Shown here piece by piece: positions 14,712-61,400 of a stretch of DNA of 64,000 nt. Every line of letters starts with the position of its first letter. The stretch's first letter is position 1. The DNA comes from Dermatophagoides farinae. Lineage: Eukaryota; Arthropoda; Arachnida; Sarcoptiformes; Pyroglyphidae. The notes under the pieces were generated by a model. That model saw only the letters and a program-made list of their open reading frames with translations. It ran no database searches and had not been told where the DNA came from. A program made the translations under genes and the position numbers. The stretch covers positions 3,081,001 to 3,145,000 of the forward strand of contig NC_134684.1 of the NCBI RefSeq assembly GCF_024713945.1. The letters are read 5' to 3'.

Positions 14712-17139
14712 TGAATGAATGGAGGGTGGACAAACAAAAAAAAAAACGTTCACTGGACAAAGATTTGAACAAAGTTTCTTTTTTTTTTGGACCTGATTGT
14801 TTCAATCAATTTTATTGAATAATGATTATTACAAACCTGGTCATAGGGTAGTAGTTACATGATAACAACAACAACAACAATCATATGGCCAAATGATCAG
14901 TATCATCATCTATAGAAAAAAAGGCGTGTTGTTTAATGAATGACACACATATATCGGATATGAACTTTTGTCCAAATGGTGAATCATGTTATAATCATCA
15001 TCATCATCAAATATATGCATAAACAATGGCCGGTTTACCCTCTTATTCAGCACCACAGTTTCACCACAATCTAGAACCATGAACCAGAAAAAAATAAAAA
15101 TAAAATAATGCTAACCCGATCATCGTTGAAGACAATTTGAATCAAAAATTTCTATTTTTACATTGCTTCACACAAATATTAACCAATAATAATGGAACAA
15201 TCGCAAAGTTCAATGTTTCCGATTCTTGGATTCTATAGAAAGAAAGAACCGGGAACTGTTTGTGTGTGTGTGTGTGTGTTCCACTACCCGAATTTTTTTT
15301 CTGGGCGTTAAAAATATAACCATTCTATGTCGTTCTGTGTTCTGTGTGTGTGTGTGTGGTGTATAAAAATGCAACATTTGAAACAATTTTGAATTAGTTG
15401 ATTTGTTGTTACCGGTTAGTATGGTTCTTATGGATCTTTTTTTTTCCATTTTTTTGTTATGTTCTAATTTATATTCTTGTTTGGTGTTAATTCTTTGTGT
15501 CAGTGTGTGTGTGTGTGAAACATTGTTTCTTATGTGTCTCAGTGTGTGTGTATGTAATTCCTTTCTTCACATTGAATTAACTGGTTTTTTTTTAAATTAA
15601 CACAAACTTAACCATCAGCAAACCGATTCAGCTGATTACAGAAAAAAAACAAAAAACTTCAGGTATGTTCATTGGTTATAAATTTTTTTCTAATATCTCG
15701 TATGAATAAAAATCAAATCAAAATCGGGAACGAAACCAAAAAAAAAAAAATTCCTAATCCCAAGGAATTTTCCAAAAAAAAAAATACAAAAAAGGTGGAA
15801 CAAATTCTCATCATTCTCGTCCATTTTAATTTTCTCATGATCGTTTTTTTTTCTCTCTCTCTCTCTCTCTTTCTTTCTACGAAGTTGTAATTGAGCCTGT
15901 CAGAATTACATTTCATATTTATCATACATACCGGCTGTTTCAGTATTTGATTGATGATGAATTGTGAACAAATGGAATCCATCTGTGTGTGTGTGTGTGT
16001 GTATATATAACAATGAACAATGAAAGAGAGAGAGAGAAAAAAAAGTTTTACGATTTATTCAGACATTATTATCTCTAACTTAATTTGAATGATTACTTTA
16101 TGTGTGTGTGTGTGTGTGTGATTATAGCGAAATCTGATCATATAGAAACAAAAGTAAAGAATGAAAACCTGTACAAAATATTTGTAATGATTGGCTAGCC
16201 ATCATGATGATGACTATGTTCTAGATCTATTATGAGAATAGAGAATTAAATTATGGTCCATTTTTTTCTGCTGATGATGATCATATGAATGGCAATTACC
16301 ATTGGAATATTATTTCTCCATGTTTCTATTTTCTCATGAATGAAGCGATTTTTTTTTCTTGTTTTAATTTCCCTTTTAATACGTGAAATTGATGTAGGGG
16401 ATTGATTTTTTTTTGTTTTGTTTTTACTATTCAATACCAGCCTATTATCATCATTATTAATTATTTGTGGAGAGTGAAAGAGAAAAAAAAATGCTAAAAA
16501 GTCAGATCAAATACAGGTAGTTGTAGATTTTTTTTTGTTTTGTTTTTGTTTCCGGTCACCAGAATCGACTAATCAACATTGTGGGGACAAAAAAAAATTT
16601 TTTTCTTTCAATTTTCACTGAATCTCTGGGGATTTTTTATTCTGTTTTTTTTTCTTCCAATATTTCAACCCAATAAACGTCCATCATTTGAATCAAAATT
16701 TCATCTAGTTCTCTCTCGCTCGCTCGCTCTCTAGAAACCAATTTGGAGAAAAAAAAATGAATCCAGATAAAAACAACCAGAATTGAATGATTATCTCATT
16801 TTTTTGTGTTCTCTCTCTCTCACTCTCTGAAATGAATTGCTATGGCTAGAATCATTATCATTACGGATAAATGTTTCAATAGTTATGTGTGTTTCATTAT
16901 ATGTCTATTACGTGTCACAACATTCATTCATTCATCCATTTCATTCAATGTTCTGTGAAAATGTTCAAAAAAAAAAAAAAAAAAAAAATTTTTTGTCGAT
17001 TAATAACGATCATCATTACAATTTTGAATGAAAAAAACAAAACCAAAATGACTTATGACTTTTTTTTCTGTCTGTCATAGAACCATCTCATCATAATCCA
17101 GAGATAAATTTCCTTTTCCCTGCCCAAATAACATTCATT

Positions 17140-17165
17140 TCATTTCATTTGAATAAATGAAATGA
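17140..17165. repeat. 11-bp perfect hairpin
   Basis: TCATTTCATTT and AAATGAAATGA pair perfectly around the loop GAAT. The arms resemble the common CATTT motif of the region, so chance origin is possible. Confidence 0.8.
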
Positions 17166-18617
17166 TGATGATCATTATGATCATAATATAGATATATATA
17201 GATTAACTTGACGAATAAAATTTTTCTTGAAAATGATTAATTTGATTCCATTTTGCTTTGGTGATTTGTATTTTTTTTTTTTTTTTTGTTTGATGCAGAA
17301 GTGAATTTTTTCCATTTTTTCCAATTTTCAATCAAATCGGCTTGTTTTGCCATCAACCAGATACCGACAGCAAAAAAAAACTTAATTATAATGATAATGA
17401 TGATGATGAAAATGATACCGTAAAGACAATGTGTATCGTTTTTTATTCTTTCATTATTCTGTTGATTCGGTTGTTCAGCATTTATATATTTTTTTTATTG
17501 TGTTAATTACAATTTACCACGATATATGAATATGGTTCTTTTTTTTTTTGGATTTCTATTTCATATTCATTTCTTCATATATTCTGACAGAATTCTTGGC
17601 CATATCAAAAACATGTTGTTGTTGTTGTTGTTGTTGTTATTGTTGTTTTCGTTGTCATCATCATCATCATCATAATCATCATGATCATCATGACAATTCA
17701 TTTCATTTGGCCAATATGTCATCCTAATCATCATCATTATTCTATCAAAAAAAAAAAAAAAAAAAAAAACAGAAAAAAAACTAATGTCTCTATTATCTTT
17801 GTCATATTATTAGCCTTTTGATATTGGATGATGAGCTACAATAATAATAACATAACAATGCTAATAATATAGATGATGATACTGCTGAATAATAATAATA
17901 ATAACGATCGGTGGTTGACATTTTTTTTTTTTTTTTGGTTCTTCACCTAAATACATACATACCGTCGTTATTATTATTATTATGATGATGATGATGATGA
18001 TATCTACGGTTATTATTACGATTACGACATGTGTATTCCCATTCTCATTGGATGAAAATTTTTTTTGTTTTCATTCTTTGGTATATATATTCGCATGTAG
18101 ATGGATAATATGTTATGTCAAGAAGAAGAGAAAACAACTAAAGATTGTCGACAACATTATATGATCATTCTGTCAAATTCTGGTTAGATGATTCATACAG
18201 AAATGATGATTATATTATTAATAATTCTGTAGCAGAATAATTATAATATATAAATGTTTCATTTTCACTTGAATGATAATATTATTATAATTTGAATAGG
18301 AGCGCTGTTGTTGCAAATTTTTTTTCATATCCATTGGATTCATTTGTATTTTTCTTTTCATTCATCATACATATTGATCATCATAGTATATTGAATGAAG
18401 TAAAAAAAAAAAAATAAAATAATCAACAGCCAACCCAAACCTCTCAATTGAGATGTGAACAAAACCAACAGGAGAAAAAGAAAAAATTATTGCTGTTATC
18501 TCGACCAAACATCATCATCATCATCATCATCGAGATTGTCATTCAGAAATAAATTGAGCATAAATACGTTAAATTCATCGTCGTTTTTTTTTCTTGTAAA
18601 CAACAAGAATTTAGATT

Positions 18618-18624
<7 letters not shown>

Positions 18625-18664
<40 letters not shown>
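18625..18664. repeat. (AG)20 microsatellite
   Basis: Uninterrupted 40-bp AG tract, about 4 kb upstream of the Dscam start. GA-rich tracts can be bound by GAGA-type factors in arthropods, but no function is shown here. Confidence 0.95.
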
Positions 18665-18665
<1 letters not shown>

Positions 18666-19575
18666 AAAAGATGAAATTTTCATTCATTCGTCTTTCATAT
18701 TTTTTTTTTGAAGTTTTTTTCCTTTAGAAATGTTTTTTTTTCTCTGATCATTCACTTGAAAAAAAAATTCTTTGGTTGAAATTGAGAGAAAGAAAGAAAA
18801 ACGTTTTGAATGAATTTCGTCATCACATCTCTATTATTCTGTTTTTTTTCCTGAAAAAAACTAATACAAAAATTCTGAAAAAAAAATTCTATCTCTGTTC
18901 ATTCAATATTATCTTATCTTATTCCGAATGTTTCGATGTTCAATTCTCTATATTTTTTAGTGTTTGCATTCTATTCAGTTGGTTTTATTGTTTGTTTTTC
19001 TTCTGATGATGATGATGATGATGATCACAAAAAAAAATGGTCACAATGCCTTGAAGACAGAATGGTCATCTTCTTCTTGTTGTTCGGGAAAAAAAAGGTC
19101 GGTTTGAAATTGAAAATTTTTTTTTATTTTATTTCACATTCTGGCTCACTTGTGGTCAAGAAAAATTTTTTTTTCTTCGGGCTGAATTGAATTTTAGGAT
19201 TTTTTTCATTGACAAAAATTTATTAATTTTTTCTTCTTTGGTCATTTTTTTGTGGTAAATTAGTTTTCATATTTTCATTGTTGTTGTTGTTGATCATTCC
19301 GGATTCAAAAGTGAACTGAATTTCAAAAGTTTAAAAAAAATTTCAATAAAAAACTTGTCACTATATATGCTGTGAGAATAAATCGTTTCTCAAATGGTTC
19401 TAATATTCTGTTCTTTATTGAACCTTGCCAAAACAACATGTAATATATTCCAATATAACAATATTCCTGACACTAAGTAAACCGAAGAACTGCTGCTGCT
19501 GCTGCTTCTGCTGCCGCTAAGAGCTAATTCTATCATCAAATCCATGGTTCTGTTGTTGCATTCAGATTGTTTTCG

Positions 19576-19926
19576 ATGAGAGTGAAAAAAATGGAAAAAA
19601 AATCTAGCTTAGGTTTGCAGAAAAAAAATAACAACAACAACAACAACAACAGAATATACATAAAAAAAATAGAGATAGAGACCAAACCATTACATTACAG
19701 ACATCATGTCATTGGATTTGGTTTTTTTTCTGGTGGTGAATTATTGTCGTTGTTGTTATTCTTGATCTTATCGAGTACCACCAACAGACCATACAGTTTT
19801 GAATATCATCCATGGCCATATTCTATGAACATTGAACGGGAAAATAAATCGACAAATCGTGAAAACGAAGAAAAAAAATATATTCGAATAAATAAATATT
19901 CTTTTGCCATTTCGAGGTTTCAATAA
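19576..19926 (+). CDS. Doubtful ORF with hydrophobic segment
   Basis: 116 codons from an ATG, about 3 kb upstream of Dscam. It has a poly-Asn run (CAA repeat), a hydrophobic stretch LLSLLLFLILSS and then a less biased part, RPYSFEYHPWPYSMNIEREN. No family is recognised. It could be part of an upstream exon, a small secreted or membrane peptide gene, or chance. The non-repetitive half is the only reason to list it. Confidence 0.15.
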   Translation: MRVKKMEKKSSLGLQKKNNNNNNNNRIYIKKIEIETKPLHYRHHVIGFGFFSGGELLSLLLFLILSSTTNRPYSFEYHPWPYSMNIERENKSTNRENEEKKYIRINKYSFAISRFQ

Positions 19927-22048
19927 CTCGATGGCAAACTTTTTTTTTTTTTTTTTTTGTTCTTATACACTATATCCTATTACGCCGATCAAGATTGATA
20001 TTTTTGACATTTGTTAATTCAGGCAAGACAAAAAAAACATAGCAGTTGCTTTTGTTTTTTCAACAACAACAACAACGACAATAGTGAATAAAAATGAATT
20101 TTAAGCAAAGTAAAATTTCATCATCCATGTGGCCTTGCCAGACCCAAAAAAAAAAAAAAAAAAAAATAAAAAAATAACGATCATTTCATGTTTTCATTTA
20201 TTTCCTTTTTTTTTGTTTGTCATTTCTGATTTTATTTTGGTGGGTGTTGGATATACTATGCATCTTCATCATCATCATCATCATGATCATTCAGTATCAT
20301 TCAGTGTTTCAAGTTTGATTAGAATGATCATTAATTTTTGTTTGTTTGTTTGTTTGCATGCCTATATTGTTTGAATTGTTTGGTTTCATTCTATGGGTGT
20401 TTTTTTTTGTTTCGTATTTTCCATTTCACTATATTCACATCATTATCATTACACTATTAGTTTGCTGAATGAATGAATGAATGAATGAATGAAAGTCAAA
20501 GAATTGATATGAGGCCAACCAGGAATATTGTTATTATTATTATTATTTTGTATGTGTGTGATTCTCTCGGGCGAGATTTTTCGTTTTCACTTTTTCATGG
20601 AACAACAAAACGATAGTTGTTGTTGAGCTTTGTATTAACAATAATTAACACACACACACGCACATAAAAAAAAATTTGAACGATAAAAATATGCAAACAC
20701 ATGGAACAATGTAACAACAACAACAACAACAACAACAACAAAACGAAACGAAACGAAACGAAAAAATAACAATTGAAATTCATAACAATGACCTACGTAA
20801 AAAAAACCAGACATTGAAAAAGAATTGCATGTTGGACAAACAAAATTTTTTTTTTCATTTGTTCCATCCATTTTTGTTTAACCTTCTCATTGACCTACTA
20901 ATTTATCGGAAATCAATCAATCAATGAATCAAAAAAAAAAAAATTTTCACATGAAATTTATTAATTTCTTTTTTTTATCTTTTTTTCGGTCCAATTCCTA
21001 AAACACATCCAATCCATATCATCTTTATGATGATGGGAACAAAGACAAATGGCCAAGATTATTCTTGTTTGATGATGATGAATAAGGAACACTAAAAAAA
21101 AACTGAGAATCCGTTTTGGATTTATAAAAGAGAAATGATGATAACATTCATCTCCTATTACTACTACTATTACTACTGTCATCATAATCATCAGCGACAA
21201 GAAGAAAAATGGTAGCCATTCATGTGTGATTGTTAAGAAAACATTGCTATTTTTTTTTGAAAATTCACATTTAATAACAACAGCAAAAAAATGGAGAATA
21301 CATCCCGGAAAAGAATTTATAATTTTTTTTTCAATGAATTAAGACACAAGAAAGCTCAACGACCGATTCTGTTTTGAACCAAAGCTCAAGCTATCATCAT
21401 CATCATATTATCCGGCTTGACCACATTGTGAATGCCACATTCATCTTATGTTCAAACCATTTCATTTTTTTTTGAAATCTGACCAAAAAAACCATGTTTC
21501 AATGTCCAGAAACAGTCATTGTTAGCCATTTTACGTAAATATTTGTGTGTGCATGTCTTTGTCACTAAATCATTGTGTGGCTTTTGTGTTTTTACTGGAA
21601 AAAAGAACTTGGTCTTTTCTTTCAGTAACAATATATATTCTGAGTCTGTGTGCACACACACAGACCACACAGAATTTATTCATTCTGGTATTTTATATTT
21701 TTATTTTCATCATATCTGTCTTGTCCAGAATCTGAAAAAAAACAAAAATTTCAAACAACCATAACAGCAAACAATCATCTGATTTTGACATTCATTTATT
21801 TTTTGTTTTGTTTTGTTTTGTTTTCAATGTAAATCTTAAATTTCATCATTATATTCACATTGGTTCATATGGCTATGATTAATAAATAATCATCATCATT
21901 ATCATCGATGCTGTATTTTAGAATTTTCATAAAAAAAATGCCACAATGAAACAACAAAAAGGATGGTTCATATACCATGGATTGTGTGGTGATGATAAAA
22001 AAAAGACAATTATTTGACCTGGAAAAAAAAAAGAAATTTCCGCTCAAT

Positions 22049-22079
<31 letters not shown>

Positions 22080-22667
22080 TCATCAACGACATAATGATGG
22101 TAACAATACATATAATAACACCATGAAGTATTGAATTATGGAAAAAAATGTCTCTTTTCTTTTTCTTTTGCTCATTCAATCAAAAGTGATCATTATTATC
22201 CACCATCATCACCATCATCATCATCATTACATGTGGTATAATTATTATGATCTAATCTGATCTACAATTTTTTTTTCTTTTGGCTGATCATCATCATCAT
22301 CATCATTATTGGCTATCTTGAAATCGATTATTATTCAGACAGTTATTGTCATGTGTGCATGTGTGTGTGTATTTCGATTTTGATAATATAATGATATTGT
22401 CATCATGATGATAATTTTTTTTTCTCGAATAAGAAACGACTATTATCACCATCATTATCATCATCATCATTAGAATTTTTTTCTCTTTGGCAATATTCTA
22501 TATTCTAAAAATTATTCATCCACAGAATACACATGTAAAACTTTTTTTTTATCATTTGATGGTTGGTCACTGCAATTGTTATTCATATTTTTAATGAATC
22601 ATCATCTTGAAATAATAAAATTTCTTTAAAAAAAGATGCAAATCATTTTTTTTATTGGCCAAGTAAG

Positions 22668-54601
<31,934 letters not shown>

Positions 54602-54977
54602 TCATTTGAATAATCCATCACAATCATCACATTTATATCAGATGCCTGAACAGATTAAACGTGAACATTTTCAACAACAACAACAACAGCAGCAGCAACA
54701 GGCAAATCTAATATCAAGTCTTAATCCAGAAATTGAAATGATCGATATAATTGGTGATGAAACTTGTATGATGAAAAAATCTACATATCATCAGCCATTA
54801 TTATCATCGACGACGACAACAACAACAACAACAACAACAATGACGACAAAACCATGTAATGCATATATGACAACATTTGGTATTGTTAGGCCACAACAAC
54901 AACATCAACAACAACAACAAGGTAACATTATCAATATTCTTCATCAACAACAACAACAAAAACCTCAACCTCAATGA
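54602..54977 (+). CDS. Dscam: Probable continuation of the Dscam tail in the +1 frame
   Basis: Reading the repeat at about 54571-54596 as CAA instead of ACA avoids the stop and gives an open frame to TGA at 54975-54977. Outside the Gln and Thr runs it reads LNHLNNPSQSSHLYQMPEQI, LISSLNPEIEMIDIIGDETC and KPCNAYMTTFGIVRP, balanced composition like the upstream tail and no stops. It is either a true tail broken by an indel (allele or assembly), or decayed former coding sequence. Confidence 0.5.
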
Positions 54978-55259
54978 ATTTGTAGAAAACAAACACACAC
55001 ACTTACACACAGATTCCATTGCCAAAAACTCATGAATGAAAATACAAAAAAAAGTGATATATTTATCTATCTCCATAAACATAGTTTTTTTTTGCTGCCG
55101 ACCATTTTGTATTTTTTGATTTATTATTACAAATTTTTTTTCCTTTGCTTCCACAATTGTATAAATTGATTGATATGATTGATATGATTTTCAATTGTTT
55201 TTTTTCTTGTTCCGGATTTTTCTCTTATCTGTTGTTTGTGTTTCTGGTGAATAAATAAA
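54978..55259 (+). terminator. Dscam 3' UTR with candidate poly(A) signals
   Basis: After the later stop come CA and T-rich sequence and two overlapping AATAAA hexamers at 55250-55255 and 55254-55259. They are the first good polyadenylation signals past the reading frame. Confidence 0.45.
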
Positions 55260-55425
55260 AAAAAATTTTCAAAACAAAAACGTTTTTAATTGATATGAAA
55301 CGAAAATATTCTTTTTGTTGTGGATTCATCATATGATTAACATCAATCATTAATCGATTGTTGACAGGATTATACATCGATAACGATGATGATTCATGAT
55401 GACAAGATGAGTCGATTGAGTTCAT
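55225..55425 (-). CDS. Doubtful minus-strand ORF downstream of Dscam
   Basis: 66 codons. The ATG sits in a good context (AACAACATG). The first part reads MNSIDSSCHHESSSLSMYNP and RLMIDVNHMMNPQQKEYFRF with little repeat character, while the last third is hydrophobic and T-rich-encoded. No family recognised. It may be a fragment of Dscam 3' UTR read backwards. Confidence 0.15.
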   Translation of the reverse strand: MNSIDSSCHHESSSLSMYNPVNNRLMIDVNHMMNPQQKEYFRFISIKNVFVLKIFFYLFTRNTNNR

Positions 55426-58400
55426 GTTGTTATTTCTTTTCTACACAATCATTGTGAATGTAAACATACACACATGCACAAACGTTCAAATCAATTTTGA
55501 CTGCATAAATACTTACATCAAACACATATGAGAAAAATGTTCCAATGTTGGAACACATCTATACATCACATCCTGTGTGTGTGTGTATGTTTACCGAAGA
55601 AATGTTGTTGTTGTTGTTGTTGTTGTTGAACAACGGGAATAAAATTCTACAAATATGATGATTTTCAAGTGTTCAAAAACAAATTCAACTCATCAAAATG
55701 GAATAAATTCTTTTTTTTTTTGGTGAATTTGCAAACAACAACAAAAACAACAAATACCAGCAGCAGCAGCAAAATCACAAGTAAATGATGTATATATTCG
55801 AAAACTGTGAGATAGTAGTAGTTCTAATATTTGAACATTTACAAATCAAATCATCATCATCATCAGAATCAGAATTAGAATCAGAATCAGAATTGTTGGA
55901 TTCACATTTAGAATCTATTATTGAAATTTTTTACTTCTATTTTTCCATCTACAAATGATCTTCGTCGTCGTCGTACATCGTTATTTGGTTGGCCAATCTA
56001 TTCGGTTGTTTGTTGTTTGCCCGTGTTTTTCTCCGTGTGTGTGTGTTAACAAACATTTGTGAACAAATATACACCATCGAGGGAAAAAAATGATCGTTTA
56101 ACTTTTCATCATTGAAAAATTGTTTGTCATATGTTTCCGAATAAATAAATTTCGCACTTTTATTCACACACACACAATTCTTCATTGATCAATGAAACGA
56201 ATGCAAACAAACTAAAAGACAAATGTTGATAAACAAACATTGATAAATCAAATACGAATTTTTTTTTCTTTTGAGACAGAAAAAAAATTTAAATGACAAT
56301 TTTAAAAGGGAAAAAAGTGAAAAATTTTATTCCATTTCGAATATTGAAAAAATTGTATTGTCTTGTCCGGCATTCTATAGAAATTCTATAGATTGACCAA
56401 TACACGAAAAAAACGGTTATGGCGAAGATTTAGCTATTTTTCGTGTTAGAGCTTGATTCAAAATCAAGATATCAACATTTTCATCATCATCATCATCAAA
56501 CTTTAATTTCAAAATGCTTGTTTGTCTTTTGTTTCTGAATTTTTTCATTTTATTACTTTGAAGTTTTGGATTTTTTTCATCGCCATCTCCAAAGTTTCAA
56601 AATGATAATTTTTTTTGGAAAATCGTGTAATGAAATTCGTCATTCTTGAATGATGAAAAAAAACCAAGAGAAAAAAGACACGGTAACTTGACAAACGGGT
56701 TTTTATTTTCATTTCGAGAAACAAAACAAAAAAATTTCATCACATTTTTTTTCATTTCGAATCCAGTTTCATTTGTTGTCCGATTTCTTCATGTGCTGTT
56801 TTTTTTGTTTCATTTGATTTATTGACTTAAGTGTTTTCTAATGTTTTTTTTTCTTTTGCCAATTTTTGATTGTTAATTTTGGACTACTGTATCTTTTTTT
56901 TCATTTTGTCTCTCAAATATCGGATACAAAAAAACATCATCATCAACTGCCGGTAAGAATATGTAGAGAGAGAGAGAGAAAAAAAATCAGAATCAAAAAC
57001 CCCGATTCCTGAATGATGAAATGGACACGAAACCAAAAAAAATTTTTTGAAATGACAAAAGTCCATTGCTAGTTGCATCGAATGAAACAGCAAAAATGAA
57101 GTTCATTTTCACTGTTGTTGTTTTTGTTGTTGTTATGGCATTTATCGCATTGAATAATCAATGTATCATAACCATTTATAAATACAAATGAATGATAATT
57201 TCATACAATAAAATTACAATACAAATTATCAAATGAAATCAAATCAAATAAACAGTGGCTGTGAAAAAAGGTCAAATGTGTGTTGTTATTATCATCACAA
57301 TGTACGTTCATGTGAATGGTTTTTTTTTGCATCGTTGACTTGTTTATTTTTTTTCGATTTGTAGATCACAATGAAACGGGGGGAAATAAAGCAAAGGAAA
57401 TCGTATATCGATTCTGAAGATAATCACATTTGACGGTTTTTTTTTACTGATCATCATCGTCGTCGTCGTCGTCGTTTTTTTTTCAAGGAATGCGTTTCAT
57501 GTTCACAGTTCAATCGATTTTTTTTTGTTTCGTTTTCAGTTGATAAACATTTTTGATCCAAATGGAATGAATTTTTTTTTTTTTTGTTTCATCTACGTTT
57601 GTTTGTTTTTTTTTGTTCTGATGATAAAATGTAAAAATCCATTTACCCATTGACAGAGATAACGTATTTGAAAGTGAAATTATTATCAAATTTTATAGAT
57701 TTTTTTTGTTTTGTTTTTATTTTCATTTTTGTTTTTTTTTCATTTTCTTGCTTGTTTTCATCGTTTTTCAAACAAACAGAAAAAAATACAATAACATTAA
57801 TGCAATGTCAGAATCAATTTGATTTATCTTTGCTGTGTTTTTTTTTATTTTTTTTCAGTCATTTCGCTTGATTTCATCGATCCCTGAAATTGGATTTTGT
57901 TTTTTCCTGGTTTTTTTTCTGTATTTTGAATATTTAGGTGCGTTTTTTTGAAAAATTTGCAGAATATTTACCCAAAGCAAAACCATCATTAAATAGACCA
58001 CACATATCGACCATCATCATCATCATTGGAATTTAATTACACATTGAAATGCAATGTAGTGAATGGTAAATTTGGAGATAAGAATTAATCCAAAAAAAAA
58101 AAAAAAAAAAATGGTGTGACTGTAACAAACTGAGATTGATTAATTAAATCCATCGATTTTGTGGATTATTTCCTCTTCATTTCTTTGATTATTCTTTTTT
58201 TTTGTCTTCACTGAATAATGTGTGCGTAAGTTCATTAACAACATTTTTTTTTCTTCAACATTCCGGATAATTCAACCAAAAGATATGCTGTCAAACAAAA
58301 AAAAAAAAAACATTCATGGATGCCGAGCTACTGGGTATTAACTTTGTATACTTTGTAGATGAAATCCGATCCACACTTTCTTATGACCGGGTTATTTTTT

Positions 58401-61400
58401 TTCTATTCGTTTTGTTTCGTTTTCAATGAAATCTTAATAATGATGATATGATCATGATTACTTGAAATGAACATGAACAGAATGAAGAACAACAAAAAAA
58501 AAAACTAAACGAAAGGAAATTAAATGTGAATAAAATATACAACTAATAAACCAAAAAAAAACAACTGATATTGGATTTTTGCGTCGTATATTCACCGATG
58601 ATGATGATAATGAATGAATGAATGAAATGAAATGAAATGATCTCGATGAGAACAGAAAAAAAATAATCGAAAAACAAAACACAAATGTTTGTGAAACAAG
58701 AAAAATTCTTTCTTTATTTTTTTTCATTTCGTCTGTCTTTCACTTTTTTTTTCTTTTTACTGTTGTTGTCGAACATGTCGAACATGTTAATCTAGATTAA
58801 TTCACTATTATTTTCAGGTTTTTTTTCTTGTCGATTCTTATTTCACCATCATCATTCACACACTTTTTTTTTGTTCTCTTTCACTGATATATGGATTTTA
58901 TCAACAATATACGAAAAAAACAAACTAAAGAGATTATGAAACAAGACATGTGAACAACAACGAAAAACAACGGAAAACACGACAAGAACAATGTTTTTTA
59001 TTTTTATTTTGGGGATTCAGCGTTTTCTTTTCAAAGTCTCATCATCATCATCATTATCATTGAAGTATAATAATAATAATGATACAGGAAACTAAGTTCA
59101 AAGTTTTTCTTCACACTTGCACACTTCTTCTTCTACTTCATCGTTTTTGAAAAATACCTGACAATTATTCGATCGACATACACGTTAATACTTTGAGAAT
59201 ATCGACAATATTGACATTTTTTTTTCGCACACCAAGAATCCAAAAGCATCAGATCATTGAATCATTTTGTTGAAAATTTAAATGGATTACATTTCATTAA
59301 TTTTCATTGAAAAATTTTTTGTTTCAATTCCATTTTGGATCAGTTGGAAATAATCAAGAAAAAAAAACTGAAAATCGGTATCCATTTCTCTCTTCATGAT
59401 TTTATTTATTGAACAAAAATGATTTACTGATTTAGATTACCTCATATACATTGATTTAATGTTTCTTTATCATCATCATCATCATCATTGTTGTTGTTGT
59501 TGTTGTTATGTTATCTACCACTGGATATAATAGAAATATATATGGGCCAGATTATATTATGATTGTGATTTTACCATGTTCATCATCATCATCATGTTTA
59601 AATCCTGAATCTGGTTTTATCTATAATAATAATAATAATAAACAACACAACATAAATGAAGTAAAGCCCTATGATTATTTGTATTAATAATTCAGGTTTT
59701 CATCATCATCATCATCATCATCATCAGCTACAAAAATGGCCAAAGATGTTTCATTATACACATGATATTATGAAATATTACCAAAAAACCAAAAAAAAAT
59801 AATGATCTTCTGGTCGGAAAAAAAAACCAAACCGACTGTTTTTTTTTGTAAGTTGCAACACACAAAAAAAACAACAACAATAAAATGACATCCTTTATAT
59901 AAAGCCCGGTATAATCATCATCATCATCAGTCTTTGTTTCTCAGTTAGTTGATGTCCACCAGATCTACACCAATAGCAAATGAAACAACAAAGACTTTGA
60001 GCACTATCATATATACACACACACACACAAAATAAGAATGAGAAAACAAAAACAAAACACAGTTAATCATAAGCTGATCAAATTCATTCTTTGGTTCGTA
60101 TTTTGGATCGATCATTTTTTTCGAATGAAATAAAGAACAACAACAACAACAACCAAAAAAAGCCAGCATGTACCAGCAACATACAGCCTACAGCAACTGT
60201 GTGTATCCATTGTACTGCTGTTGAATTACTAAAAAATCTTCCAACAACAACAACAACAACAAAAATAATAAGACAAAAGATGATGAAGAAGAAAACAAAA
60301 ACAAAACAAAAAAAAACAAATGATGAAATCGAAAAAAATACGGTTTTTTGTTTTGTTTTGTTTTTTCACCATGAACAAATCTTTCTTTCATTATTGATAT
60401 ATGTGAATGGTATAGAATAGATTAAAACAAATGGTATCGATTATTATTGTTTTTTTTTTGTTTCGTTTTGTTTTGTTTCGTTCATATTTCAATGACAACA
60501 TTTATATATTGATATTAATATTTTTTTTTTGTTTCGCTGGGTTCATCGTCGTTTTTAATATTATTGAAAAAGTAAGTTATTTTTTTCAATATTATTTTCA
60601 ATTTCAATTTTTTTTTATTTTGTTTCGTCTTGATTGTTCTCAATCATATTACTATCGGTATTTTGTGGTTTGTTTTGGCTGTAAATCACGTTCAACTAAA
60701 TAGATTGTATCTTTCTTCATGTATGTTCGTGTATATATGTGTGTGTGTTCAAATTTTTAATTTGATTTACAGACAAGACGAGTTGGCCATGTTGGTATGT
60801 GTATTTTGAAAATTCACCGTCATTCAAAATTCCAATAGATACTGTATATGGTCAGCCCAATGTGAATTCATTTGTAATTAGCAATGATTTGTACAATTCA
60901 TGACGGATTTTTTTTCTGGTTGGTTCATGGGTGGCCAGTTTTTTTTCCTACGGTTTCTGGTTCGAGTTTCAGAAATCAATTCGTGTCTGATTGGTGTCTG
61001 TAACCGAAAACTCTTTTTTGTTGTTGTTGTTCACCATAGTTGCATAGTGAGTAAAACTTTAATTAAACACTGATTAATTAGGCAAATAGATTGGCTGTGG
61101 TGATTCTTTTCTGTTGTTGTTTTTATTTTTTTTTTTTTGTTTGAAATCTTCTTATGTTCACTCGTTCATTGTTGGTTTGTTTTAATTTTCGGTCCGATTG
61201 GCTGATTTTATTTGGTTTTTGATCTTCACTGAACGCTATCGGGTTTATTGTGTTTCTTTTTTTTCGTCGTTTTTCTTTTGACGGCCGATGATGGTAGAAA
61301 CAAATTAACCCGTTATTTTCCGCTATTATTCTACACTGATTTATTCCACTGAATCATCATCATCATCATCATCATCATCATGGAAAATAATTTTTTTTCC

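Larger units (their letters stand above)
13208..22667. other. Divergent intergenic region, Dscam-proximal part
   Basis: Dense TCA/TGA, CAA/TTG, CA/TG, GA and poly-A/T repeats. It presumably contains the Dscam promoter and possibly non-coding first exons, but none can be placed from sequence. The last in-frame stop before the Dscam start is the TGA at 22608. Confidence 0.5.

Noticed and set aside
60950-60990. GGTTCGAG motif considered as a tRNA T-arm
   Set aside because: The flanking sequence does not provide an acceptor stem, D-arm or anticodon arm.
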